This document shows positions 43,475-55,959 of a DNA stretch of 64,000 nucleotides, in pieces. How positions within the stretch are numbered: the first letter of the stretch is position 1; every line of letters starts with the position of its first letter. Source of the DNA: Agapanthus africanus. Lineage: Eukaryota > Streptophyta > Magnoliopsida > Asparagales > Amaryllidaceae. Below the pieces are notes generated by a model that worked only from the letters and a program-made list of their open reading frames with translations, was not told the DNA's origin and made no database searches. The position numbers and the translations under genes are program-made. The stretch lies in contig JASDDO010000001.1 in assembly GCA_030015575.1 (NCBI GenBank), forward strand, positions 326,215,595 through 326,279,594, written 5' to 3'.

Positions 43475-45676
43475 TGTTAGTTATATGTATGCCTTAGAGG
43501 CCATTACTGTACATGAGATGTATATTTTTGTGGATGCTTGGACATATATAGGGAGGGCTTTCTTGCTCGACATGATAGTATGCTATCTGGTTACTCTTTA
43601 TCTTAACATGTACACTGATTGTTTCTCTGTTACATGTTGGTAAAGCCCTTAGGATGCGTACTTGACTACCTAGATTATGATGGAGATCATGCTAGTGGGA
43701 CAAGGGTAGTCTGTGAGTACATCCTTTAATGTCCCTAGTCGTGGGTTTATCAAGACGGGGTATCGATATACCAGAGTAGACTAGCGTGTACCTTCTCGAC
43801 CCATGTAGATGGGCAATGGATGATCCAATATCCATTGGTGCATGACATCAGAGATGATATACGGGTGCTCAGTGGAGACTGGGTACACTGTACGGACTTG
43901 CCGAGAACTCCCAGATGGTATTATAACTCACGTCAGATGGCAGTTCTCTGGTGACACTGGTACAGGTTAGTCTATCGACCCAAGATCGTCATAGAGTCTT
44001 GTGTGATTCCCACTGTGCTTTGATTTCCACCTTACCACATTCATGAGAACGTGCAAAACGGAGGTTTATAGGTATAGTCCCGAGTCACATGGAGGCAATA
44101 AGCGATAGGAGGGGATTCGTCTATCCCGGTATTGGGGGTTGATGTTGCGCTGTGCTCGATTGGCTATAACATGAAGTCCCTGGCCAGTGCTGTTTCTGAG
44201 ATTTACTGGTAAGTGTTACGAGTAGTTTCTCGACCTGGTATGAGCCTCACATCGGCACGACTTATCGAGTTACTGGGGTCTGACGTTTACCACCCTTAGA
44301 CGAGATATGCGACATATCAGACGAAGTGACCGGACTGTACGGTAAGTGTTACTGATTGGATTCGCAGGAGTATGAGCAGGTTTGCTTGTTGATCTTCTGA
44401 TCTCTCAATACCCGGGTGGCCGTTACGTTCAGCATGCCTCTTGCGGCTTGTGGGTGTTTGATATGATCATCACCCACTGCCGGCGTATTGACGAGTCTTT
44501 AGAGTCCTACACAGAGGTTTCCTGGCTCAGGCGAAACGAAGTAGGAGCACATATGTGATATGTGAGGGACTGAGAATAATGCGAGTATGTGATACCGTAT
44601 TCTATTCTCGCAATATTTGTATCGGACGGTTATATGCGATATAGCCGGGTTATCGAATCAAGTGTTGATTCGATAAGTTGGTATATTTAATATTAGTCGG
44701 TTATATGTGATATAGCCGGATTATTAAATCAAGTGTTGATTTGATAATTTAGTGTATAATTGTATATTTGATATACTAATTTACATTAACTAATATTAGC
44801 TCACTTAAGCATTTATTATTCTCACATGTGGACACTTAATATATATGTGATATATATTAATTGTGTTTTATTTTTGTATCATGGTTGTTGATACACACTA
44901 CATCGGTGTATGAGACTTACACCATACTAATTATAATGTTAGGTTTTAGTATTTAAAGTAATTCCAAATTAGCGGATAATAGCTCACATGCATGAAGCTT
45001 CATGAAGCTTGTGGATGCATTGACTTAGTCCACTAATTTTGTTCTACTTAAGATATTTATTAACCTAACCATTATAATTTATCCATGGTTATGTCTTTAC
45101 ATGAGTTAGTATATGATACAAACTCACCCATGGTTCATTCTCTCACCTCAATAGTTCGGTCTCATTTCGTTTGCTCATCTTCTTCTTCCTTGAGCAAAAA
45201 CCTTACTAGGGTTTTCTAAAGAGAGAAAATATTGCGAGAAAATAAAATCTAAAGTGTGCCCACTTCCTTTTTCATAATCCTATACACTTGCTTAGGTATT
45301 ATAGGGTGTTCCCTTCACAAAGATCATGACCTAGTGAATGATTAGCTTGAGTTTGAGTCTCCTCGACGTAGATCATCTTCGGCCTCGAAGACTTCGTGCA
45401 AGCTTGTTCATATCTCCGATGGAACCATTCTAGAGTTCGGGAAATATTCACTTGCCATGATCACAGCGAAGGGACGTCAACACGGAGCTTTAGAAGTGAA
45501 AGACCGGTCTACAAAGGTTGTATTCCTTGCTCACTACTTGTAATGGTTGATTACATGTTATATTGTCTAGTTACATTAGCTTGATCCTAGGGTTAGGGTT
45601 CATTAGCACCTTAAAAAATTTTAATTTGGCATGGTAGTTTCGGTGAAAACCCAGTAGGATGCTAAGGAATCCCAAC
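43475..45676 (+). repeat. 5' LTR of copia E (2202 bp)
   Basis: It runs from TGTTAGTTATATG to TCCCAACA and is followed by a perfect PBS. It is the best reference in the window for this LTR type. The palindrome array is at 44547-44860; the U5-like end has CTACAAAGGTTGTATTCC. It contains no gene. Confidence 0.93.
44547..44860. repeat. Array of GTG-centred palindromes in E LTR
   Basis: The members are GCACATAT-GTG-ATATGTG (44547-44564), CGGTTATAT-GCG-ATATAGCCG (44627-44647), TTATCGAATCAA-GTG-TTGATTCGATAA (44650-44676, perfect), CGGTTATAT-GTG-ATATAGCCG (44698-44718), TTATTAAATCAA-GTG-TTGATTTGATAA (44721-44747) and TTAATATATAT-GTG-ATATATATTAA (44836-44860, perfect). Confidence 0.88.
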
Positions 45677-45678
45677 AG

Positions 45679-45690
45679 TGGTATCAGAGC
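45679..45690 (+). other. Primer binding site of E
   Basis: TGGTATCAGAGC lies two bases after the LTR end. Confidence 0.93.
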
Positions 45691-45898
45691 TACTAGGCAT
45701 TGGATGTCGACCTATTGGGGGTTCTCACTGTGTGACAGTGTGGCGATGTATAGGCTCTTACCCCCAGGGTGTCCCGAGACCGGAAGGTGTTCCGACGGTT
45801 TGTAGTCCTCGCGTGGGGGCATGCGTAAAAAGTAGCTGCTGAGGGACCCGTTGGTGCCACAGTGACTTTATTGGTTGGGGTGGCTACCCGACCAAAAG

Positions 45899-45910
45899 TG
45901 GTATCAGAGC
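45899..45910 (+). other. Second primer-binding-site copy in E leader
   Basis: A second GTGGTATCAGAGC lies 220 bases after the first. The sequence after it (GGGCTAGACTATTAGATGG...) resembles the normal leader start of C (CAAGCTAGAGCATTAGGCG), so the 45691-45898 segment looks like extra material between two PBS copies. Confidence 0.85.
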
Positions 45911-46195
45911 CGGGCTAGACTATTAGATGGTGTTTGTTAGATTACGAAACCGAAATTGCTCCGAAACTTTAAACATCAAAACCTGCATTCTGTCAATTTT
46001 TAAATGACCACAAAAAATTTCAAACAAGTACAGAGTGATGTATGAGATATATCATGGACACAGTCAAAATTTCAGGGCATTCTGGAAAATTTTGGCCGAC
46101 TACCTACCCTATGATCTTGGCTAAATCCGAGCACACCCCTGAAATTTTTTGTGTGTTCCAAAGACTTGGTTTTGATGTTTCAGGTGTTGTTTGTT

Positions 46196-49100
46196 TGTCA
46201 CGACCCGAAAGGTACGGAACATGACCGGCACTTAAATTATGAAATGTCTCAAGGCGTACGCAATCTAAGTAAGCTAAAATCCAGAAATCAAAACCAAAGA
46301 AGCAGTAGAGTGAAGGAAAAACCAACTTAAAATAAGTAGTTTTAATAGCATAAGCCGAATTATGCGTTTTTTCTAAAACATCTAATATTTCCTGAAAATT
46401 TCGGCAGGGTCTCCTTTGTAAATACTGGCCCCCAATCGGGATACAAGATGAATAGTATACGAAATGAATAAAAAGGCATCCCCAAGAGGGAGCTCGCTCT
46501 TCGTCAATCGACGGTCATAACCACGCAAGCAATATAATATACAACGCCAAGGGCGAGGATCAAAACTCAAAAGGAAACACAAAACAGCAAGAAATCCATA
46601 GAAATACAACGCGCGACTCTAAGGTCGAAAGAATAGACATCACTGCTCTCTATCTCTGAAATAAATACATGTTTGGTTGATGGAACTTGTAGATACAACA
46701 GAATAATAATATATAAGGTATAATGATGGGTACGATACAAGTAAACCCACCTACTAGCAAGTCACCCGGAATGAAAATAGTGCCAGCAAGCCGTAATGAA
46801 AGCTGTACGGCAAAACCTGCAAGAAACTGTGGCACAACGGGGGTGAGTTGCCAACTCGTGAGTAGAAAAACATCTACGAACAGAAATCTCATGAATAACG
46901 CAATCCTAGGTCAACGATCATAATATATCCTCAAATATATAACCAACAGCCTATAACAATAGCTAGGGTAAATGTTTAACCCAAGTGTAATCCTATGTGC
47001 CCGTGTCAGTGCCTCAGGTAGCAATATATCATATGGATGATGTATGAATGCATGAAAACAGAATACGTGTACAAAAAAAGCTGCTTTCATAATTTAGTGA
47101 GATTTCCTTTGTATTTTTAAAATGAGGTATCATAAATGAAATTAGCATAAACAGTGTCTAGCATTAACACAAAACATAAATCTCAATATCTCAAAATCTC
47201 AGGCTCCGGCTATCTGGACTGGCTTGTATCATCAAATCTCAGTACCTCAATACCTCGAAATCCCAATATCTAGGGCGCCGTCAGTCCAGACCGGCCCCTA
47301 CCATCCATCTCAAGATCATGACGGTATCCTCCGGATATCCGACGCGTCGGGTAAAATCACCGGTAGTTAGTCTCCCCCTGCCAGGCTCACATCATCATCA
47401 CCACGCGCTTCTTGCCCCGGGGTACCTTACCGGGTCCACCATGTACCCGAAACGGTTCCTCCACTCCTCGAACTCGGGTCTCACATGTCGCTCTCAGCAC
47501 CGAGAAAAAACATGGTGGACGCACCGAAATATCATATCAAGGGTAACCGGGTTTTTAAAACAATTACATATTCTCTTTTGAAATACCCGCGGTTCCCAAA
47601 TCCAGAAATATCATGGAAATCCGAATCCAAAACCTCAATAGCACATAAACTAATGAATATAGGCATGAGAATCCATGAATGCGGCATAACAATGAATAAC
47701 AGTATGCATGAAGTGACAAGTAATAACTACAATGTCTAAACTGGCATATAAGGCAAGTACACTAATATCATGTCAAACTACTAACTAACAAGCTAAGTTT
47801 AGCAATAGTATTTTCTATGTGTACGTGACATGGCAATTACCGATGAAAATGTGTATGAGCCGGCAAGTAAGTATACGTGGTACATACACATCATTGGTAA
47901 TGGTGCTGGTGTCCTAACAGCATGATATCAATAATGAAATATTAATTACAATAAGTATGCGATGCGGAGCAACAGCAATAATGTGCGGGAGCTGAATACT
48001 AAACACAATGATAGCTAATCTGCATTTAATATAAATCTAGTCTGACAACTACACTAAACTATAGGGCTGAGCTAACAGGCTAACTGAAGGTGAAGAAACC
48101 GCCTATCATCTGAGTCGATACATATATATATATATATATATATATTAGTCGGTGATCCCGCCTCGATAATATCACATCCGATACCATATCTATAATCAAA
48201 TATTCCCAAGTCAGGAGTGCGGATCAAACATCAATATATAGCTCGTACGTAAATCCGTCGTACGACATCCCAAATCTGGGTATGGGTCAATATCATATTC
48301 ATCATACTATTCTTCTGGTATCCTCTTTATCAAATATCATGATCGGGGTACTGGTCTACGTCTAGTACAATACTGATACCATCCATGAAATGCATGCGGG
48401 TGTATGAAAACACCACGCCTAGAGAACCCGCTAAAATATCATGTCATATCTCAAATGCGGACCACATCACATCACCGATCTCACGGCCTCAAGCCCAACT
48501 CATCGACTCATCTCCAAATATCATACAATATCGTCAGCATTCATGCATGTGTATATGAATGTATATATGCATAGTCCCATACCCATACGTGTATGTATAT
48601 ATACATATCCCCATATACGCACAGGTAAAAAGTGAAAGCAGGTGTGTGCGTGTGGGTGTGAAGCTATTCTATGGTTCGCGACTAAGAAGTTATGCTAATT
48701 TACTTCAATTATCCTACACTAAACCATGAACAAAAAATCATACCTTGATAATCATCCTCGTATTATGAAACACCTATATATCATATATATATCATCAACT
48801 ATACTTCGGACTGCGGGGGTGCTATACGCCATCCACCCGACTTCTCCCCATAGATATAAATCTATTCACCTCGATCTCCGCTTGTCGATGCAGATGTCGC
48901 CTCGGGCTTGATTGTCGCCTCGAAGTCTTCGTGAGGGTACCTACATATCATAACGCACAGTATCGCATTAAAGTCCGACTCACGACCAAATCGACACACG
49001 AATCTCACATAAGTCAAAACCTATGGTTTGCTCTCTCAAATCAACACAAAACACTCGACATCGGCGTACAAACGCCGAGTGACCGAGAAAAACTCAAACG

Positions 49101-50626
49101 TACAAATCGTAGTTCCCAAAACTCATTAATTATAATATAAAATAGGGTTTAAATCATCAAAATATTAAAATAAATCAAATCGATTTATTTCCGAAAACCT
49201 AGAAAGCACTAAATTTTCATTTTAATTCGAAACTTGATATTTTAACAAAACTAATCGCCATAATATCCACTAAAAATCATAACTAAGTCATACAAATCAG
49301 TTTCATAAATTAATCTCGTCAATTTGTATAAATTCCAAATTCCTAGTTTGCAAAAATACCAATTTTAACTCTTTTTAAAGTAAAATTCACAATTTATCAA
49401 TTAAGCATGGTTTTGCATGATCTAAGTTGCTAAACAACAAATTAAAATGTTAATAAAGTCATCAAAACCTTAATTAGATTTTAAATCACCCATTTGCAAC
49501 TAAAAGCTAAAAACTAGTTTGCAATTTATATATACTTATTGCAAATTTAAATTAACAAAAATGCGAACTAGCAACTAGATTTGATTTAGCAAGTCTTAAG
49601 ATCTCAATTACAACATACACTCCATGATCCAAATACCCAAAACCCTAATTTGATCACAACCCATTCACTTTAATTTTCTAAATTAACAACTAGAACCAAT
49701 TAACACTTAAATATGCTAGATTGAAACAATTTAAACATGGGTTGGGATTTATACCTCACAACCATGAGATCAACATGCAAACTAAGCCTCCAAAATTCCA
49801 ACTTTTCCCCAAGATCCATACTAGATAGGCCAATGAGAAATGGGTAGGGATTAGATTTTGATTTTGTGGGATTTTTGGTGGATTTTTGAGTGAGATTTGA
49901 TGATTTTAGCACAAGAAATGAGGAGGAAGAAATGGGGGAGCTGCTGCTGCAGCAAGGGGGAGGGGGTTCGGCCAATTTTTGGTGGGGGGAGAGAGAGAGA
50001 GATTGTGTGGTGTTGGAAAAGTCACAAGTCATCAAATACCCCCATACCTCCTTTAATTAATACATTCCTTATTCTATTCTTTTTAAACCTTTTCAAGTTG
50101 GGAATTTTGGGGAGGGGACTGCTGAATTCAGCCACAATATGGGAGAGGGTGAGGGTGAGTATGTGTATGTGAGGAATACCAAGTAATATGCAACCATACC
50201 CCAAGTCAACAAGCCCAAACCTCAATTCTATTTAGCTTAATTTTCACAAAATAAGCCTTTTTCTTGCATATTTTCTAAAACCGATTAACAACTTCATTTC
50301 ATTTCAAAAATAACTTGTTAAATTTTTTTTTAATGTGTTATGATGCACAAAATTTGTTTCAACTCATTCCAATTTGTAATTTTCCTTAATTAATTGTATT
50401 AGTGACGGCTTAAAATAATATTAAAATAATTATTTTCGGAAAAAATTTCAGAAAAATAGAAATTTTACCAGTGGCTCAATAAACACCAAATACTAGCAAT
50501 TACATAGGTAGAATATATATATTTAATTTTATAATAAAGATATTTATATTTTGACTTTTTACGGAAACCCCTCTTATTTTACCGATTTTTCCGAAATTTC
50601 ACCGAAACGATTTTCAAAACGTTACA
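46196..50626 (-). mobile_element. Gypsy solo LTR S2 nested in E leader
   Basis: On the plus strand it reads TGTCACGACC...CGTTACA, with TTGTT on both sides (46191-46195 and 50627-50631). Read on the minus strand it begins TGTAACG and ends GGTCGTGACA, like S1. Its 4431 bp hold no PBS or pol. It contains a TA run at 48123-48146 and the donor-like hairpin at 48850-48871. Open frames within it are chance. Confidence 0.93.
48123..48146. repeat. TA microsatellite in S2
   Basis: About twelve TA units. Confidence 0.92.
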
Positions 50627-52129
50627 TTGTTTTTGCTAATTTTGCGTGTGATGTAATCTTACACTACAAACAATTCGGAGTGTTTCGTATTCATAGGTTA
50701 ACATTGTATTTGGGTTTTCACAAGTTATCTAGGCGAAGTTAAAAAATTCGATCAAATGTCAAAAACACATTTTTCCAAGTTTAACGTATTCGGAAAAACA
50801 TGCAAGTAATTCTTTGGACCCTCTAGAAGAATAAAACCCTTACTCGACATTTTTGGATCGCGGAACTGCGGTCATACCCTAGGGTTTGCCGCAGTTCCAT
50901 GGCGACATGAGTGAGGCTTGGGTTTGCCCTTCTACGGTTGGTCCATAGGTACTGCGGCATATTCCGGGTATTATTAAAACAGTGCTCAAGTGTTGAGCTG
51001 TCGGAAAATTGTGGGACTTTGATGAATCGATCAAAAATTTTAACGTCATGCGGATATCATGTGAGTGGATACAATAATTGGAATCTATCTAGTTGCATGC
51101 AAGTTTAACATTTTGGCCTCGGACGGAATCGGGAATCTTTTTGAATTACCCGACTTCCTTTGAAAAGTGTTTACATGATTGAGACCTAAATGTAAAATTT
51201 GCATTGTTAGGCATGAAATCCAGAATATGAGATATTCCGAGTTTATGATATCTAAGGGCAGTGCGGATTCCAATTGTTGTAGTTTTTCACTTTCTTTTCT
51301 GCGACCGTAAGTGTAATATGTGATGTATCGCTGGTTTCGTTGTTATATGTCAACGACAATAGGGACACACATATTTACTTACGTTGATGACATGTTATGT
51401 TATGTGTTACTAGGATATGTTATATTGGATCGTCATGTTTGAATAGCCGGGGATTTTATGTGAGATGAGATTTTTTCATTTTCATTCATGTAAAATTCAT
51501 TGTATGTAATATTCTTTTATTGGGGCACTTCCGGGTTGAGGAAGATGTCACCGTTGATGTATATTATTTACTTTTCCGCATTAGGATAGACCCAAGGAGG
51601 GGAGCACGAGTAACCGGGTTCTAAAGTCCAGTGGGAGACCATCTCGAGGCGTCGAGACCGGGTCTCCTAACTCTAGAATTGGTAGAGTTGCTTACCACTC
51701 TCGTAGAGGTCTAGGGATGTGGGTTTGGCTATTCACCACGGCCGTGAAATCCGTGTTTTATACAGGTTTAATATAAAACCAGGAAATCCTGGTATATCCA
51801 ATATTTCATCTGTTGTTTTCTGCAGCGATATCTGTGATGTGATCATTTGATATGTTGAGATAGATACTATATATAGTATATATGATATATTATATAAACG
51901 TTGCTTATGTTTTACACCCGCGCTAGCCATACCCCGCTCTGCCGTTAGTTACCTAACCTAAAGGTGCATGACGGGACATCGAGGCGAATGTGGATGGCAT
52001 AAACGTACGTTGTATTTATCTGTGATGTTTAAGTAACTTAAAATGATGGGACTTAATTAATGAGATTAATGAAAGAAAAGAAACCTAAAGATGTTGTAGA
52101 AACTTATTTTTAAGAAACTGGTAGCTCTA

Positions 52130-52232
52130 GTTCTTGCTTTGCATAGCGGTATTCGTTATAGAATATCCAGCACCTTATTCGATAAGGAAAGAGCCAAGAT
52201 CTCTTCACCGGGAGTGACCTCTCTAGCGAAAC
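52130..52232 (+). repeat. Single 147-bp-type leader unit (E)
   Basis: It starts near TTGCTTTGCATAG and contains CCTTAT-TCG-ATAAGG. C, D and F have two such units; E has one and has probably lost or never gained the second. Confidence 0.75.
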
Positions 52233-52375
52233 TAGTAAAAGCCTAAAAAACACTTCATTTCAAAATCACTCGATTCTACAACGATATCAAGTTCATTAGG
52301 AAAAAGGTTTTCTTAAAAACCTGTCGTAGCCCTCCATCATTTCAGATAAGTACTTCATAGTATTCGTGCTAAATT

Positions 52376-52570
52376 TGTTGGCCTGGGTCAAGGCGTAGTA
52401 TGCGGTAGCAATTTATGCTTATCTGCTAAAGAATATGATGCGATTGAGTTAGGGTAGTCGTGCGACTTTGTTGGCCTGCGTCAAGGGTCGTGCGGGTGGG
52501 TTTAATTCAATCAAGAAATGCACGGGTTGAACTTGACTAGTGGACTTTGGATTGTTAGCCTGCGTCAAGG
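52376..52570 (+). repeat. Leader hairpin triad, loop CUGG/CUGC (element E)
   Basis: TGTTGGCCTGGGTCAAGG is at 52376-52393, TGTTGGCCTGCGTCAAGG at 52469-52486 and TGTTAGCCTGCGTCAAGG at 52553-52570. The middle site has a nine-pair outer stem CGTGCGACT/GGGTCGTGCG allowing G-U pairs; the outer stems of the first and third are weak. Confidence 0.72.
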
Positions 52571-53021
52571 TCATAGCCTGCTAGGGGAAAAATATTATCG
52601 GGAATTTCAAGCGTTGAAATTTGCAATGAGATTGCATACCTTCTATGAGATAGTTAGATCCCGATACCCACTGCGAGTAAGAGTTACTCCTGGGAGAGTT
52701 TCACATATTACAATTAGCCGATCAAGTAGGTGTCTAGAAAGGTGTAAACGAGCTTACGCCCCTGGGAAAACGAGGTTTACTTTAATTAGGTCCGTGCGAA
52801 AGCACGGGGAACATCCCTCAAAGTACCGGCACTTGCCTGGCTGAAAGATTGGCGAAATTGTAGGGTGTAATTAATCCGGGCTAGTCTTTCCTTTTAGTGT
52901 TTGGAGGAAGATTTGATAAAAACAGTGGGAGCCATCCTGATTAGATAAAATAATAACCAACCTGATCTTGCAAGAGCATACACTCAGTGTTTTCTTCTCT
53001 CTCTCTCTCTAGGTAGCGACC

Positions 53022-53414
53022 ATGTCACGCCTTAATCAAGATAATAATATGGATGTATTGACCGAACCCGCTTGTTATACTGTGCTAGGGAACGTAGGTC
53101 CGGCTCTAACTTATAATTGTTATAAGACCGAGCAGGAAATAGTGGATTACCAGGGTTCTCGTACCGCCCAAATGATGAAAGTGCATGATGATGCATCTTC
53201 TTCGGGTGTGTTCATTACCGAGAACTATTTTTCAGTATCCTCTATGTCCTGGGTATGTGATACTGGATCAGAATCCCACATATGTAATCTGTTACATGGG
53301 CTACAGATAGGTAGAGAACTGAGAACGGATGATAAAGTTTCAAGAATTGGAAACAGTGCAATTATTGCGGCCAAAGTGTTGGAAGTTATCACCTTGTATT
53401 ATCAAGTACATTGA
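53022..53414 (+). pseudogene. Copia E gag-less N-terminal ORF with protease motif
   Basis: MSRLNQDNNMDVLTEPACY starts at 53022, ten bases after the candidate acceptor. The peptide is 130 residues: no Gag capsid region, a worn CYKTEQE in place of the zinc knuckle, then SWVCDTGSESHICN, where the DTG motif is kept. It stops soon after, before the protease could be complete. It is the same design as C, D and F. Confidence 0.85.
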
Positions 53415-55946
53415 TTTTGAACGAATGTTATTAGATACAGAACCTGATATACAACATCATATCAGTCACTTTATTTAATAAAGAAGAATATAATTTTGTA
53501 TTGTTGGATAATGTTTTGAACAATTCCTATATCAAGAGTTGATAGGTTCAGGCACGTTATCTAAAAGCATATACGTTCTAAATCAAACTGCAGTTCTCAA
53601 CGTACAGAACACACATAGGAGGAAGAGTTCAGAAATGAACAAATCCTTCTTGAGGTATTGTAGACTTGGTTATATCAATAAGACCCAACAAGCTAAGTTA
53701 CATTAAGATGCATATTTAAATCAATTTGAATTTACATCTTGTAAAACTTGCCAGTCATGTCACAAAGATAAAATGACCACAACTCTGTTTACAGGAAACT
53801 GAGAAAGAGTTAATGAACTCTTGGGAATGATACATCATGATGTATTTAAGTCCCCTTTCTACAAATGCCAGGACTAGTTCTTTTTACTACATTACATTCA
53901 ATGATGAACTTTCAAGATTCGCACATGTGTTCTTGATGAAACACAAGTCTGAAGTTTTTGAGAAAGTCAAAGAATATAAGTTAGAAGTAGAAAACCAAAA
54001 TGGGTATAAGTATTATGTCCTTTGACGTGATCAGTGAGAAGAATACTTGAGCACGGAATTCCTGGTTTATTCTAAAGGAGAATGAGATTCTTTCTCAGCA
54101 TTACTCCTCCGTATAAAACACAGCACAACGGGGTATCGGGGCGGAGTAATCGTACCCTAATAGATATGGTGTGCTCTATGATGAGTACTACTGAGTTGCC
54201 TATTTTCTTTTGGGGGTTATGCACTTGTGAAGCTGCATACCTATTGAATTGGGTTCCAACCAAATCAGGTGCCTACCACTCCATATGAGATATAGTATGG
54301 GAAAAGCTCATGTCTTAAGTAAGTTAAGATTTGGGGTTGTCCGGCCTATGTCTAAAAGCAAAATCCGGACAAGCTCGAGGCAAGGTCAGTTCTGTGAATG
54401 TTTGTTGGATATCCCAAGCATTCACAAGGGAATATCTTCTACCACACTGAGGAGAAAAATGTTTTTTGTTTCTCAGCATGCCACCTTCTGGAAAGGGAAT
54501 TTCTTGTGAAGAAATTAGCGGTCATGAGGAAGAACAGGAAGGAGTTCCAGCTATACAAACTACAGCTGACGATTTGGTAGAACCGGAGGATTCAATAGCT
54601 CTCGATGAACCTCAGCCTCTCCGCCGATCTGGTAGGGTTCCTCATCCGGCTGAGAGATACTTCAGTTTTCTTTATGACAGTTGGAGTGAGGATTGCATCA
54701 TGAGATGATGACCCAACTAGTTTCGAGCAGGCTATCAAGAGTGGGGACTCTGTAAGAATGGCTGGATGCTAAGCGATCTGAGATGGAATCCATATACACC
54801 AACAAAGTATGCACTTTGATTGCTATATCTGAAGGGTTAAATCCCCATCAGGAGAAAGCATATCTTGAGAAGATTACTTGGTGTACATGGAAAAGTTGAG
54901 ACTCTCAAAGCTATACTAGTTGTAAAAGGTTTTCGTTATTGATCAGGTGTGGATAATGATAAAACCTTTTCTCCTGAAACTATGCTTAAGTCCATCCGGA
55001 TCCTACTTGCCATTGTTACATACCATGACTACGATATCTGGTGGTTAGGTATCAGGAATGCTATTCTAAATGATGATTTACAAGAGAGCATCTATAAGTA
55101 CACAGCAAGAGGGCTTCGTAAACAGTGGGTGAAGCGGAAATGTGTGCAAGTTGCTTTATGGGTTAAAACAGGCATCGCGGAGTTGGAACATCTGTTTTGA
55201 TGTGGTAGTCAAAGCGTTTGACTTCATCAAAATGCTAGATGAACCTTGTAAATACAAAATGGTATTAGGGAGTATGGTGGTGATCCTCGTATTGTACGTG
55301 GATGATATACTCTTTATAAGAAAGGAGTTTCCTATGCTACGCTCGGTCAATCTTCTCTTATCACAAAGATTCTCCATATAGGATCAAGGTGATACCTCTT
55401 TGATCCTGGGTTTTGGATCTATGAGATAGATTTAAGTGTATGTTAGGATTCTCACTAGGTGTAGTAAGATGGTATTAATCGATCCTGCGGAGAATCACTG
55501 GATAGCTTCCAGGGTGGTAAGGTCGACTGAAAGTCAGTCACAGGCATTGTCCTTACCCTCAGTGGAGGGAAGGTATGTTGGAAGAGTTCCAAGCTAGATA
55601 CCGTGGAAAACTAAACGACAAAGGCTGGATACATCGCTACCAAAGATGCTACCAAAGAGGATGTCTGGGTGTATATTAGTTCATGAGATGAACTACGTTC
55701 CTACCAATGTATGATAATGGAGTTGTGGCTAGGCCTAGGAACCCCCTCCCATCAGTGACGTAGACATATTCTAAGGCAGTATCACCTGATCATAGAGATG
55801 GTTGATCTCCAGGGGATTGAGGTTAGGTGAGCAGATTAAGAGGAAAACACGGCGGATCCACTCACAAAGGCCTTTTCCCTGAGAGAGACTTTTATGGGAT
55901 GGTTGAGTATGAGATACTACAACCACTGCTATATGATGGCCCTAGT
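53415..55946 (+). pseudogene. Copia E integrase, RT and RNase H remnants
   Basis: Integrase pieces are FYYITFNDELSRF (53895) and RSNRTLIDMV (54148). The linker is RRSGRVPHPAERYF (54620-54660). RT pieces are MLKSIRILLAI (54982), QASRSWNICFD (55165) and the catalytic YVDDIL (55297). After ~55480 the sequence skips about 200 bases that A has between its RYIDTIL and PGEKHW regions, then about 90 bases between HWIA and FQSD, losing the first RNase H Asp. The tail near 55850 (GGCGGATCCACTCACAAAGG) matches TADPFTKA. Many stops. Confidence 0.87.
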
Positions 55947-55959
55947 GCAAGTGGGAGAT
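55947..55959 (+). other. Polypurine tract of E
   Basis: GCAAGTGGGAGAT lies directly before the 3' LTR. Confidence 0.88.

Larger units (their letters stand above)
45677..53021 (+). other. Copia E leader, split by solo LTR S2
   Basis: 45677-46195 and 50627-53021 together form the leader and align to D's. It has a hairpin GGAACTGCGG/CCGCAGTTCC (50862-50898) enclosing ACCCTAGGGT, the section matching A 1-560 (51300-52020), one 147-bp unit (52130-52232), the hairpin triad (52376-52570), and a (CT)n tract ending TAG at 53012, ten bases before the ATG. No genes; small frames at 50551, 50911 and 52518 are chance. Confidence 0.82.

Noticed and set aside
47318..47739. Frames of 84-87 codons in S2
   Set aside because: Antisense frames within a gypsy LTR; they correspond to LTR sections also seen in G1 and S1 on the other strand without frame conservation.
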